A stretch of DNA of 64,000 nucleotides from an uncultured Desulfatitalea sp. (lineage in GTDB: Bacteria > Desulfobacterota > Desulfobacteria > Desulfobacterales > Desulfosarcinaceae), in contig CALMNL010000009.1 in NCBI GenBank assembly GCA_937868765.1, positions 116,146 to 180,145 on the forward strand. The letters run 5' to 3'. Shown here piece after piece: positions 16,258 through 24,830 of the stretch. Numbering within the stretch: the stretch's first letter is position 1; every line of letters begins with the position of its first letter. The position numbers were made by a program, and so were the translations under genes. Under the pieces are notes generated by a model. It was not told the DNA's origin, did no database searches, and was given only the letters and a program-made list of their open reading frames with translations.

Positions 16258-17985
16258 TCATTCGAAGGCATAGGTCGTCCGGTGCTTGCGAAGCTCCCGA
16301 TCGAGCTGCGCATCCCGCTCGTAAATATCTTTGCGAAACTGTGCTTCCCCATTTCTATCCAGCCAGGCGGTCAGATAAAGCAGGTGAACCGGTACGGCCG
16401 GGTCGATGGCCACGATCTGCTGTTGATTTTTCTTGATGGCGGCCTGCAGTTTTTCCGGTGTCCAGTTGGGGTTGTCCTTGAGCAGGTATTGGGCCAGGGC
16501 CAAGGCATTCTCGACCCGGATGCAGCCGGAGCTGAAGTCGCGCTGCACTTTGCCGAACAGTTTGCGGTTGGGGGTGTCGTGCAGATACACCGAGAACCGG
16601 TTGGGAAACATGAATTTCAAATGCCCCAGGGCATTTTCAGCACCCGGTTCCTGCACCAGCCGGAAAGGGAAGTTGCCTTTGCTGTAAAGGCGCCAGTTGA
16701 TTTGCCTGGGATCCACCGCCGCATTGCCTTCGTCCCACCCGTAGTAGACCTTGATGGACTGACTGTCGAAGTAGCCCGGGTCCTCGATCACCTTGGGCAG
16801 CATGTCTTCAGTGGCGATGGTGGGCGGGACGGTCCAGTAAGGGCTGATCACCATGTACGTCATGGGACTGCTGAAGACCGGTGTGCGCCTTGCCGGGCGG
16901 CCGACCACCACCCGCATGGTCAGGACCACTTCCTGGCGTTCCACGACGATCAGGCTGAAATCGGCGATGTTGACGGCGATGTACCGCTCCCCCGGTTCGG
17001 CGGGGAGCCAGCGCCAGCGCTCCAGGTTGAGCTCGATCTGGCGAATACGGTCCTGTACCGGGACATTGAGCTCTTCCAGGGTGCGGCGGCCCACGGCACC
17101 ATCCGGGGCGAGGCCGTGTCGCATCTGGAATTTTTTGAGGGCCTCGACCAGAACGGGATCCATCAGTTCGGGAAGTGGGGCAGGATCGACCACCTCCAGG
17201 TCACCTCCCATCTCGAGGCGTTGGCGCAAGGCCGGCACCCGGTCGCTGCGCTCGCCGGGCCGAATGGTGGGACCAGTTGGTACCGACGACCAGCCCCCCC
17301 TTTGTTCCACGGCGTTCAACCGGTTCAGGGCCAGGCGCAAACCGGCGTACCCCTTGTGCACGGGGCGCAAGCGGTCGAAGGTCTGCGCGAGGTTGCCTGC
17401 CTTCAGCGCGTCATTCAAAGCAGCCAGCAGGTCTACCCTGTTGCCTGAGATCAGCCAGTCCTTGTGCATGGTTTCCGGGTTGACCCGTCCGCCGGACAGG
17501 TGCGAACTGAGCAACAAAAATGCATCGGTGAGCAACAGGTCCATGCGGGCCCATTGATCGGCCTTGTGTCCGGTGGGCAGTGAAGCTTCGGCCGCCAATT
17601 CTTTCTGCATGGCGTGGATGGCGTCCAGGTGGTAGTCCTGGGGCTGAAGACCGTCCTGCCCGGCTTGTTCGATGGCCTGGATGAGGTCCTGCCCTATAGC
17701 GCGCAAGGTTCCCTCCTCGATCCAGGCCGGCATGTACTGGCGGTCGGCGTAAAAGGCGGGAATCTGCTGGATGCCGCAGATAGGTTCGCCCTGGCAATCG
17801 AAGCCTTTCTGCTTGTCCACTGTCGCGACCTGTTCCTTGATGCGCAGGCTGATTTTCTGAATCAGCGAGACCGCTTCCGGAGGGGCATCGGTGGGAAGCG
17901 TTTCATCAGCTGCGCTGCCGAGGGGTAAGGCAACGAGGAGAACTGCCACGCTCAAAGCAAAAATTCGTAGTTTTCGTATCGTCAT
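16258..17985 (-). CDS. LdtD/YcbB-like L,D-transpeptidase
   Basis: A 575-residue protein with an N-terminal signal peptide. Domain order: an N-terminal helical scaffold (~40-250), a peptidoglycan-binding type helical segment (~255-330: RVPALRQRLEMGGDLE and ALKKFQMRHGLAPDG), then the YkuD catalytic domain (~340-540). The catalytic cysteine lies in SSGCIRV, with a preceding histidine in YLHDTPN. Length and layout match E. coli YcbB (LdtD), which forms 3-3 (mDAP-mDAP) crosslinks in stressed cell walls. It is convergent with the MepK-like hydrolase, leaving 40 bp between stops. Confidence 0.93.
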   Translation of the reverse strand: MTIRKLRIFALSVAVLLVALPLGSAADETLPTDAPPEAVSLIQKISLRIKEQVATVDKQKGFDCQGEPICGIQQIPAFYADRQYMPAWIEEGTLRAIGQDLIQAIEQAGQDGLQPQDYHLDAIHAMQKELAAEASLPTGHKADQWARMDLLLTDAFLLLSSHLSGGRVNPETMHKDWLISGNRVDLLAALNDALKAGNLAQTFDRLRPVHKGYAGLRLALNRLNAVEQRGGWSSVPTGPTIRPGERSDRVPALRQRLEMGGDLEVVDPAPLPELMDPVLVEALKKFQMRHGLAPDGAVGRRTLEELNVPVQDRIRQIELNLERWRWLPAEPGERYIAVNIADFSLIVVERQEVVLTMRVVVGRPARRTPVFSSPMTYMVISPYWTVPPTIATEDMLPKVIEDPGYFDSQSIKVYYGWDEGNAAVDPRQINWRLYSKGNFPFRLVQEPGAENALGHLKFMFPNRFSVYLHDTPNRKLFGKVQRDFSSGCIRVENALALAQYLLKDNPNWTPEKLQAAIKKNQQQIVAIDPAVPVHLLYLTAWLDRNGEAQFRKDIYERDAQLDRELRKHRTTYAFE

Positions 17986-18039
17986 GGTTCCTGCAATTCG
18001 TTGAAAATGATCGGTGCCTCTGGCTGTTGACCCCGCTTT

Positions 18040-18867
18040 TCACCACACTTCGGGAAAGCCGATGTCCACAAAGGCATTTTCCATTTTGGCCTTATGGCCG
18101 CGCTCCATGGCGGCCAATTCCCGAAAAACCTTCTGTTGGGCCGCATCGCCGCAAGCATCGGCCAACTGCGTATAGTGGCGCATGGCGGCCTCTTCCTTCT
18201 TCATGGCCAAAGCGATGGCGTCGGCCGGCTTCATTTCCATGGACAAAGAGGCCGACGCCGCCATGCTTTCCGAAAGGTGGAAATCCGGCACACGGGCAAA
18301 GTGGATCGCCATGTCCGGTTTCTCTTTGAAACCTTCCAGAATCCTGCGGTGCTTGAGCTCTTCGTCCGCAAAGCCCTGGAACATCGCCCGCAGATGGCCG
18401 TCCGTTACTTTATCGGCCACTGTCCGGTAAAACTGTTGGGCTTCGATCTCCCCCTGAATCGCATCGTTCAATATTTTTTGATAAGTCCCACGATCCATTG
18501 GTTTTGCCTCCTTCCAATATTTGATATTTCCGGACGTTTTAAAATGCACGGCCAGCCAGATCGTTTCGCCATCGGCCGCGGTCCAGGCCACCTGGTGTCT
18601 GACATGGGCCGGTATGTGCACCCAATCCCCCGGCACCAGGGGCATGATCTGCTCGCTTCCCGCAAGGCGCAGGCCGGCGTCGCCCGTGAGCAACACCACC
18701 CATTCGTCCCAGGCCTGATCGTACCAGAACTCTTCATCCGAAGCGTGTCCCCTGGAGACGATACGCTCTATCCGGATCTCGCCGCTTTCGACCAGCGTCT
18801 CAAACCATTCATGGGGCAGGTTTTTGGGAATGGCTTCAAAAAGATTGGCTTTTGGAATGTCGGCCAT
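18040..18867 (-). CDS. Cupin-ferritin (rubrerythrin-like) fusion protein
   Basis: One open frame of 275 residues joins two domains. Residues ~1-115 form a cupin barrel (VPGDWVHIPAHVRHQV is its second conserved motif; the usual first-motif HxH is not present). Residues ~124-275 form a ferritin/rubrerythrin-like four-helix bundle with paired carboxylates and two ExxH sites (EELKH and ERGH), consistent with a di-iron centre. The junction holds an internal Shine-Dalgarno and ATG at 18498, so the ferritin part may also be made alone. In an anaerobe such a protein would fit peroxide or iron handling; this is inference. No rubredoxin-type cysteines are seen. Confidence 0.82.
   Translation of the reverse strand: MADIPKANLFEAIPKNLPHEWFETLVESGEIRIERIVSRGHASDEEFWYDQAWDEWVVLLTGDAGLRLAGSEQIMPLVPGDWVHIPAHVRHQVAWTAADGETIWLAVHFKTSGNIKYWKEAKPMDRGTYQKILNDAIQGEIEAQQFYRTVADKVTDGHLRAMFQGFADEELKHRRILEGFKEKPDMAIHFARVPDFHLSESMAASASLSMEMKPADAIALAMKKEEAAMRHYTQLADACGDAAQQKVFRELAAMERGHKAKMENAFVDIGFPEVW
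18496..18513 (-). promoter_or_regulatory. Internal ribosome-binding site and start codon within the fusion gene
   Basis: On the minus strand AAGGAGG (18507-18513) lies 8 nt before an in-frame ATG (18496-18498), exactly at the cupin-ferritin junction (Met124). The site is stronger than that at the 5' end of the gene. Confidence 0.7.
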
Positions 18868-18938
18868 GGGGTGCCCGGCACCGTGTCGTTAAGGGAGTTG
18901 AATCGACTGTAAAGGTGTAACCAATACCAGGCGGCAAG

Positions 18939-20129
18939 TCAATGTCCTACCCGGCCGATGAGCAAGCTCACCGCCAGGCCGCCGTGTCGCAGGGGGATCG
19001 ACCTGGTCGGGTAGGGCTGGGTGCCGATCAGACGGGGGTTCGGCACGATGAGGGCCACCTGCCACCCTATGAAGTCGGCGGCCAGCTTTCTCCCCAGACG
19101 CCGGTAGAACGCTTCCAGGCGATCCCCGGGCGCCAGGCGCAGCCCATACGGTGGATTGAGGACGATCAGGCCGGTCGATGGCGGATGCCCTGCCTCCCCG
19201 GGCGGCGGCGTCAGGTCAAAAAAATCGCCTTGGCGCACCACCACCGCATCGTCCAGCTGGTGACGGGCAACGCAGGCCGCCAGGCGATGGCAAGCCTCCT
19301 CGTCCAGGTCCGCGGCGTAAATGGACGGTTTCGGCAGTCTTTTTAGTTCATTATTGGCTTTTATTTTAATATATTGCCATTGTTTGGGTCGAAAGCAGGG
19401 CCAGTGCATGAAGGCAAACGACCTGTAGGATCCCGGGGGGATGCCTTTAGCCCACAGGGCAGCTTCCAGCGCAAATGTGCCTGCCCCGCACATGGGATCG
19501 AGCAGGGGGTGTGCCGGATCATAGCCGGCCAATCCCAGAATGGCGGCCGCCAGGTTTTCCCGCAACGGCGCCTGGCCCCCATGGGTCTTGAGGCCCCGTC
19601 GGTAGAGGTGGTCGCCGCTGCTGTCCAGCGAAAGGGTCACCAGATCGTGATCCAGTCGCAGGTAGAGCGTCTGGGCCGGCGTTTCCATCGGCAGGGCCTC
19701 CTGTGCCCGCCAGTAAGCGGTTATGGCCTTGCCCACGTGTTCGGCGATCGCCTGGCTGTGGTAAAGTCTTGACTGGCGGGCGGTAACCTTGCAGGCCGGC
19801 ACGACCCCGGGGGGCAGATGCCATGCCCATGGCACGGCCCCGCACTGCTTGGTCAACTGACGGAAGTTGGTGGCCTTGAATCGGGCCAGACGCAGCAAAA
19901 AACGACTTGCCGTGCGCACCCGCAGGTTGGCCTGGTAAAGTGCCGTCAGGCGGCCATGGAAATTCACCCCGCCCGTTTCCACACCCTCCACCTCGATGGG
20001 CTCGGGCAGGGCGGCGAGTTCCCGGGCGCATTGCGACGCCATGCCCGGCGGCGTCACCGCATAAAAATCGAGCGACTGCCCGATGATGTGGCGCCTGATC
20101 TGTTTTTCCAGGTTGCCTGTCAAGGACAT
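18939..20129 (-). CDS. RlmL-type THUMP-domain 23S rRNA methyltransferase
   Basis: 396 residues from ATG 20129, with AAGGAG 4 nt upstream. The N-terminal half contains a ferredoxin-like/THUMP RNA-binding region (~20-160). The C-terminal half is a Rossmann methyltransferase: LLDPMCGAGTFALEAAL is the SAM-binding loop and LIVLNPPYGLRL holds the NPPY catalytic motif of N2-guanine methylases. Length and layout match the UPF0020 family (E. coli RlmL N-terminal part, YpsC), which methylates a guanine in 23S rRNA. The exact target position cannot be read from the sequence. Confidence 0.9.
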   Translation of the reverse strand: MSLTGNLEKQIRRHIIGQSLDFYAVTPPGMASQCARELAALPEPIEVEGVETGGVNFHGRLTALYQANLRVRTASRFLLRLARFKATNFRQLTKQCGAVPWAWHLPPGVVPACKVTARQSRLYHSQAIAEHVGKAITAYWRAQEALPMETPAQTLYLRLDHDLVTLSLDSSGDHLYRRGLKTHGGQAPLRENLAAAILGLAGYDPAHPLLDPMCGAGTFALEAALWAKGIPPGSYRSFAFMHWPCFRPKQWQYIKIKANNELKRLPKPSIYAADLDEEACHRLAACVARHQLDDAVVVRQGDFFDLTPPPGEAGHPPSTGLIVLNPPYGLRLAPGDRLEAFYRRLGRKLAADFIGWQVALIVPNPRLIGTQPYPTRSIPLRHGGLAVSLLIGRVGH

Positions 20130-20306
20130 GCCGCTCCTTCTGTTGCCGCCAACAAAAGCACTTGATTAACCCCGGAGATCGATACTAATGTGGCACGAAA
20201 CCGCCGGTGCTCTACCAGCCGGACCGAAGTTTGTAAATCACTTGTTCCGGCCGGCCCCGAACCCGAATCCGCCAACCACCCAAACGCATCCTCCAATCAG
20301 GCGAAG

Positions 20307-21413
20307 ATGACCAAAGTATTTATCCGAAAGGCCACTTACAATCCGGACACCGTGCGTACTCTGGTCTGTGAGATGTTCGACAGCATGGGGCCGAAGTGGA
20401 TCCAGCCCGGTGCCCGTGTGCTCGTAAAGCCCAATTTGCTGATGGCGGCCTCACCGGAAAGAGCCATCACCACCCATCCGGTCATCTGCCGGGCCGTGGT
20501 CCAGTATCTGCTCGAGCGGGGCGCTCGCGTGCAGGTCTCGGACAGCCCGGGGGTGGGCAGTTTCCGCAAAGTATTGGCCGAAACCGGATACAAAGACGCC
20601 CTCGAAGGGCTCGATGTCGTTTTGAAACCTTTCGAAGCCTCGGCGGAGGTGGACATCGGCGAGCCTTTCGGGCGCATCCCGATCGCCCAGGAGGCCATGG
20701 AGGCCGACTTGGTGGTCAACCTGGCCAAACTCAAAAGCCATGCCCAGATGTTTCTCACCCTGGGCGTCAAAAACATCTTCGGCTGCATCGTCGGGCTGCG
20801 CAAGCCGGAATGGCACATGCGCACCGGCGTGGACCGCTTGATGTTCGCCCGTCTGCTGGTGCAGATCTACCGCACCGTGGCGCCGGCTTTCACCATCGTG
20901 GACGGCATCCTGGCGCTGGAGGGCCAGGGACCGGGCAAGAGCGGCAAACCCCGCGAGCTGGGGTTGCTGGTGGGCGGTGCCAACGGCCATGCCGTGGACA
21001 AGACCATCTGCACCCTGCTGGGCCTCGATCCGAGCCAGTTGCTGACCTGCGCCCAGGCCCAGGAATTGGGCATTTTCGACGGCAGCGTGCATGTCAACGG
21101 CGACATCCATATCGTGGACGATTTCAAGTTCCCCGAGCTGAACTCCCTGAGCATCGGCCCCGAATCCTTCAGCCGTTTCATGCGCAAACATGTCCTGCAA
21201 AAGCCGGTGGCGGACAATAAGAAATGTAAGCTGTGCGGCGAGTGTTGGAAGATTTGCCCGGCCAAGGCCATCAACCACAGCACCCGCGGTGTGCAGTTCG
21301 ACTACAACCTTTGCATCCGCTGCTACTGCTGCCTGGAAGTGTGCCCGTACGGGGCGATCTGCGCCAAAGAGCCGCTGCTGGGCAAGGCCCGGCGACGGCT
21401 CATCGGCTCATGA
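20307..21413 (+). CDS. DUF362 protein with C-terminal 2x[4Fe-4S] ferredoxin domain
   Basis: The best start is ATG 20307 (368 residues), which begins the conserved KVFIRKATY strand; an upstream extension to 20190 shows no family features. Residues ~1-290 are a DUF362 domain (VLVKPNLLMAASPERAITTH, VQVSDSPGVG, VVNLAKLKSHAQMFLTLGVK, then IVDGILALEGQGPGKSG). The last ~60 residues hold two ferredoxin-type clusters, CKLCGECWKICP and CIRCYCCLEVCP. The function of DUF362 is not established; the clusters point to electron transfer. It is soluble, has no signal peptide, and stands alone between rlmL-like and ssb. Confidence 0.88.
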   Translation: MTKVFIRKATYNPDTVRTLVCEMFDSMGPKWIQPGARVLVKPNLLMAASPERAITTHPVICRAVVQYLLERGARVQVSDSPGVGSFRKVLAETGYKDALEGLDVVLKPFEASAEVDIGEPFGRIPIAQEAMEADLVVNLAKLKSHAQMFLTLGVKNIFGCIVGLRKPEWHMRTGVDRLMFARLLVQIYRTVAPAFTIVDGILALEGQGPGKSGKPRELGLLVGGANGHAVDKTICTLLGLDPSQLLTCAQAQELGIFDGSVHVNGDIHIVDDFKFPELNSLSIGPESFSRFMRKHVLQKPVADNKKCKLCGECWKICPAKAINHSTRGVQFDYNLCIRCYCCLEVCPYGAICAKEPLLGKARRRLIGS

Positions 21414-21444
21414 GGTCCGGGCGCAGCCTATTTGATTTTAACTA

Positions 21445-21472
21445 TTGACAAAAATTGAATACCGAATAAACA
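21445..21472 (+). promoter_or_regulatory. Candidate promoter of ssb
   Basis: TTGACA (21445-21450), a 16-nt AT-rich spacer and TAAACA (21467-21472). It lies ~35 nt before the ssb start codon. The -35 is perfect; the -10 is only fair. Confidence 0.4.
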
Positions 21473-21506
21473 GAGGGGCATATATTTCACCAAGGAAAGA
21501 GAGGGA

Positions 21507-21950
21507 ATGATGGCCGGCGTAAACAAGGTTATTCTGGTGGGCAATCTGGGGCAGGACCCGGAGATCCGTTATATGTCCGACGGCACGGCGGTGGCCAATT
21601 TCAGCCTGGCCACTTCGGAAACCTGGAAAGACAGGCAGACCGGCGAGAAGAAAGAGCGCACCGAGTGGCATCGCATCGTGGCCTGGCGCCAGTTGGGAGA
21701 ATTTTGCGGCAAGTATCTCTCCAAGGGGCGTACGGTCTACATCGAAGGAAAATTGCAGACCCGCTCCTGGGAAAAGGACGGCGTTACCCGCTATACCACC
21801 GAAATCGTGGCTTCTGAGGTGCAGTTCGTGGGCAGCGCCAACCGGGAGGATTCGGCCGGCAGAGGCCGTCCGGCGGGCAACCAGGTGACGGACCGGGGGT
21901 ACCCCGAACCGCCCATGGCCGATATGCCCCAGGACGACATCCCTTTCTAA
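21507..21950 (+). CDS. ssb: Single-stranded DNA-binding protein
   Basis: 147 residues starting with a tandem ATG (21507 or 21510) after GAGAGGGA. The OB-fold (~5-112) has the classical strands [56 protein letters not shown] and [12 protein letters not shown] flexible Gly/Pro-rich linker leads to the acidic tip DDIPF that binds repair and replication partners. It works as a homotetramer coating single-stranded DNA. It is monocistronic here. Confidence 0.97.
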   Translation: MMAGVNKVILVGNLGQDPEIRYMSDGTAVANFSLATSETWKDRQTGEKKERTEWHRIVAWRQLGEFCGKYLSKGRTVYIEGKLQTRSWEKDGVTRYTTEIVASEVQFVGSANREDSAGRGRPAGNQVTDRGYPEPPMADMPQDDIPF

Positions 21951-22059
21951 TGCCATCGGGCGAACCGTGACCCAAAAACGCCGGCATGAACCGGTGGCGG
22001 TTCGGGTTCGAGGCGGCAATGCTTCGGCGGGGTTGCTGTTTTTGATCGGTTCATTTATG

Positions 22060-22085
22060 ATGGCTCCGTAACAGAGCCATTTATT
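22060..22085 (+). terminator. Candidate terminator between ssb and the HU/IHF gene
   Basis: ATGGCTC (22060-22066) and GAGCCAT (22074-22080) form a 7-bp stem with a 7-nt loop, followed by the T-rich TTATTTA. A short intrinsic terminator is likely. Confidence 0.5.
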
Positions 22086-22140
22086 TACGGTATCATCAAA
22101 ACAAGGGGCCACGTCGTCACCCCGAACAAAGTCGGAGCCT

Positions 22141-22428
22141 ATGAACAAGCTTGAACTCATCGCGTTGTTGGCCGAGCAAGAGGGGATTTCCAAGACCGAA
22201 TCAAGGCGGGTCGTCGATCTGTTCTTCGACACCATGTCCGACGCCCTGGCCAAGGGCGGGCGGGTGGAGATCCGGGGGCTGTGCTCATTTTTCGTAAAGA
22301 ATTACAAAAGCTACGCCGGCAGGAACCCCAAGACGGGTGAGATCGTCACGGTTCAACCCAAACGGTTGCCCTTCTTCAAACCCGGTCAGGAGCTTAAAAA
22401 GCGGGTGGACGGAAGCAGCATCGGTTGA
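22141..22428 (+). CDS. HU/IHF-family DNA-binding protein
   Basis: A 95-residue nucleoid protein. It has the two N-terminal dimerisation helices (MNKLELIALLAEQEGISKTE), a GRVEIRGLCSFFVK strand, the DNA-intercalating arm (YAGRNPKTGEIVTV with the conserved RNPKTG) and a C-terminal FKPGQELKKRV helix. The KNPKTG-like arm and the GRVEIRGL strand suit an IHF-beta-type or HU protein; the two cannot be split with certainty here. It may bend DNA at sigma54 promoters, including that of the liv operon in this window, if it is IHF-like. Confidence 0.93.
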   Translation: MNKLELIALLAEQEGISKTESRRVVDLFFDTMSDALAKGGRVEIRGLCSFFVKNYKSYAGRNPKTGEIVTVQPKRLPFFKPGQELKKRVDGSSIG

Positions 22429-22459
22429 CAAAGGTTTTGTCGGGAGCTACATTTGTAGC
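22425..22459 (+). promoter_or_regulatory. Predicted toxin-antitoxin promoter with overlapping palindromes
   Basis: TTGACA (22425-22430), overlapping the HU stop codon, is followed after 17 nt by TACATT (22448-22453). Two inverted repeats overlap these boxes: GACAAA/TTTGTC (22427-22441) and GCTAC-ATTT-GTAGC (22446-22459). Their placement suits binding by the antitoxin or the toxin-antitoxin complex for autoregulation. Confidence 0.55.
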
Positions 22460-22489
22460 AAAAAGCAACTTTATGCAGGAGGTTGCGCC

Positions 22490-22891
22490 ATGGCAAATCC
22501 TTTGAGACTCAACCCCGAGCTGGTAGAAGCGGCCGAACGGGCCAGCCTGGTCCAGAAACGGTCGGTGCCCAAACAGATCGAGTTTTGGGCGACCTTGGGC
22601 CAGGCCGTGGAAAACGTCATCGACTATTCCGACATTTTCGCCATCCTGCAAGGCTTGAAGAAGATCAGCATCGAGCCGGTGGCGCCGGCAGCGGTGGAAC
22701 CCGAGGCTGTATTCGCTGCCTTGGAAAAAAGCCGTGCCGATGGTGAGTTGGCTTCCAAAGCCACCCGGGCGGTCATCTATTATGAAGCCAGCCGCAAACG
22801 TCCCGGCCTGCTGGATCAAGTCAATAGCGCCACCGGCGAACGCCGCACCGGACAGTTCCGGAACGGTGAGTTCCAGGCGCTGGCGGAATGA
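22490..22891 (+). CDS. ParD-like antitoxin
   Basis: 133 residues from ATG 22490, with GCAGGAGG upstream. The N-terminus has a predicted DNA-binding fold of the ParD-like family: LRLNPELVEAAERASLVQKR, then SVPKQIEFWATLGQAVE, which looks like a ribbon-helix-helix. The C-terminal half is a flexible tail likely to wrap the toxin. It ends in ATGA overlapping the toxin start by 4 nt, so the pair is translationally coupled with antitoxin first. Pairing a ParD-like antitoxin with a zeta-type toxin rather than ParE is noteworthy. Confidence 0.82.
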   Translation: MANPLRLNPELVEAAERASLVQKRSVPKQIEFWATLGQAVENVIDYSDIFAILQGLKKISIEPVAPAAVEPEAVFAALEKSRADGELASKATRAVIYYEASRKRPGLLDQVNSATGERRTGQFRNGEFQALAE

Positions 22892-23463
22892 ACCCCAAGC
22901 AGGTCTGGGTTCTGGCGGGCGGCAACGGTGCCGGCAAATCCACTTTTTATCAAGTGGCCCTTGCTCCCAAGGGAGTCAAGCTGGTCAATGCCGATACCAT
23001 CGCCAAGATCATCAGCCCCGAGCGACCCGAAGCGGTCAGTTACCAGGCCGCCGGCATCGCCGAAAAGATCCGCACCGCCCTGCTGCGTCAGGGCACCAGC
23101 TTCTGCTTTGAAACCGTCTTTTCACACCCCTCCAAAATAGATTTCATCGCCACGGCCAAGGGTTTGGGATACCAGGTGGTCCTGGTCTATATCCATTTGG
23201 AATCGGCCCAGCTCAACGAGGCCCGGGTACGACAGCGGGTCAGCGAGGGCGGACACAGTGTGCCGGCCGAAAAGATCCACAGCCGCGTCCCGCGTACCGT
23301 GCAAAACGTTGCCGCAGCGCTGCCCCTGGTGGATGAGGCCCGGTTGCTGGACAACTCTCGGCGCGACGATCCTTTCCGGCAGGTGGCCATCGTCCGCCAG
23401 GGGGCCTGCGTCTGGGCCGCGGAGCCCCTGCCCGCATGGGCCCGTCAAATGCTCCGGCCGTGA
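22888..23463 (+). CDS. Zeta-toxin family P-loop kinase
   Basis: 191 residues. The Walker A motif is AGGNGAGKST (~residues 9-18). A substrate-pocket region follows with VNADTIAKII and GTSFCFETVFSHPSK, as in zeta toxins and related UDP-GlcNAc kinases; these phosphorylate cell-wall precursors. Two arginine-bearing segments (RVRQRVSEGGHSVP and RVPRTVQNV) match the catalytic lid. It is the second gene of a coupled operon with a ParD-like antitoxin. It is shorter than epsilon/zeta plasmid toxins, in the range of chromosomal zeta-like proteins. The substrate is inferred from the family. Confidence 0.88.
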   Translation: MNPKQVWVLAGGNGAGKSTFYQVALAPKGVKLVNADTIAKIISPERPEAVSYQAAGIAEKIRTALLRQGTSFCFETVFSHPSKIDFIATAKGLGYQVVLVYIHLESAQLNEARVRQRVSEGGHSVPAEKIHSRVPRTVQNVAAALPLVDEARLLDNSRRDDPFRQVAIVRQGACVWAAEPLPAWARQMLRP

Positions 23464-23650
23464 AAACCAAGGACGCCGTATCTGCCCCCCTTGCAGCCGC
23501 TCTCTCCGGCAGTTTCGATGTTGAGCCAATATCGCCGCGCGTTCATTTCTAGTTAATCTCTTTGCTGTTGTCCAACTTTGTGCAATAACGCCAAGTGTGC
23601 AATGTGCTCGCTTGCCGGTAATCCATAGAACCCAACAGGGGGGAGTAGCG

Positions 23651-24763
23651 ATGATTAGCTTTGAATTGACCAAAGAACAGATGCTGATCCAGAAAACGGC
23701 CAAGGAGTTCGCATCCGGCGAACTGAAGGAGATCGCCCGGGATTGCGACGAACATGACGAGATCCCTGAAAAACTCCTGGACAAAGCCTGGGAGATGGGA
23801 CTGGCCAACGCAGCCGTGCCCGAAGCCTACGGCGGCATCGGCATGCAGCGTTCGGCCGTCACTTCGGCCCTGATCTGCGAGGAACTGGGCTATGGCTGCG
23901 CTTCGTTGGCAGCGGCCATCATGGCGCCTTCCACCTTCATCCAGCCGCTGGTGGATTTCGGCACCGAACAACAGAAAAAGCGCTACCTGCCGGCCTATGG
24001 CCAGGACAAATTCGTTCCGGCGGCTGCGGCGCTGCATGAACCCCACTTTACCTTCGATGTGACCGACATGCACACCACCGCCCGCCAGGAAGGCGACGCC
24101 TGGGTGCTCAACGGCGCAAAACGTCTCGTGGCCTTCGGGCAGACCGCCCGGCACTTCCTGGTGCTGGCCAAGTGCGGCGGCCAGGCCGGCCTGGCGCATG
24201 TGGGCGCCTTCATCGTGCCGCGGGATGCCACGGGACTGACCGTCGAAAGCGTACCGGAAAAGACCATGGGCCTCAAACCGGTGCCCAAGGCCAAATTGAG
24301 CCTGGCGAATGTGGTTGTACCCGAGGCCGATCGCTTGGGCGAAGCCCGGGGCATCGACGGCCGGCGCCTGATCAACACACTGCGCGTGGCCAACAGCGCC
24401 CTGTGCGTGGGGCTGGCCAAGGCGGTCCTGGATGCCTCCGTGCCCTATGCCAAGCAGCGCGTGGCCTTCGGTGAGCCCATCGCCAAGCGCCAGGCCATCG
24501 CCTTCAAGCTGTCCGAGATGCACAGCGAAATCGAGGCGATGCGTTGGCTGGTGTGGAAAGCGGCCAGCCAGCTGGACCAGGACGGTGATGCCACCAGGGC
24601 CACCACCCTGGCCCACCATTACGCCAGCAGAAATTGCGTGCTGATCGCCGACAACGGGATTCAGATCTTCGGCGGCCACGGCTACATCCGCGATCTGCCC
24701 CTGGAGATGTGGATGCGCAACGCCCGGACCCTCACCGTGCTGGAAGGAATCGTGGCCGCCTGA
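23651..24763 (+). CDS. Acyl-CoA dehydrogenase-like protein with degenerate motif and short C-terminus
   Basis: 370 residues from ATG 23651. It has the acyl-CoA dehydrogenase layout: N-terminal helical domain, middle beta domain, C-terminal helices. It deviates from the family twice. The usual TEPGAGSD loop in the middle domain reads LHEPHFTFD, and the protein ends right after TVLEGIVAA, missing the final helix that normally follows EGTSEIQ. The likely catalytic glutamate in LEG is retained. It is followed 67 nt later by a second, canonical dehydrogenase. I infer that the two form a heteromer, as in PimC/PimD-type or steroid-type enzymes. Confidence 0.85.
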   Translation: MISFELTKEQMLIQKTAKEFASGELKEIARDCDEHDEIPEKLLDKAWEMGLANAAVPEAYGGIGMQRSAVTSALICEELGYGCASLAAAIMAPSTFIQPLVDFGTEQQKKRYLPAYGQDKFVPAAAALHEPHFTFDVTDMHTTARQEGDAWVLNGAKRLVAFGQTARHFLVLAKCGGQAGLAHVGAFIVPRDATGLTVESVPEKTMGLKPVPKAKLSLANVVVPEADRLGEARGIDGRRLINTLRVANSALCVGLAKAVLDASVPYAKQRVAFGEPIAKRQAIAFKLSEMHSEIEAMRWLVWKAASQLDQDGDATRATTLAHHYASRNCVLIADNGIQIFGGHGYIRDLPLEMWMRNARTLTVLEGIVAA

Positions 24764-24830
24764 TCGGCCGCGATGGCCAGGGCATGGCAGAGACCCACTC
24801 AACGCAATCATTTTAGATGAGGAGCATATC

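Noticed and set aside
20191..20206. TGGCACG resembling a sigma54 -24 box upstream of the DUF362 gene
   Set aside because: The -12 position has CGCC, not TTGC, so the second element is missing.
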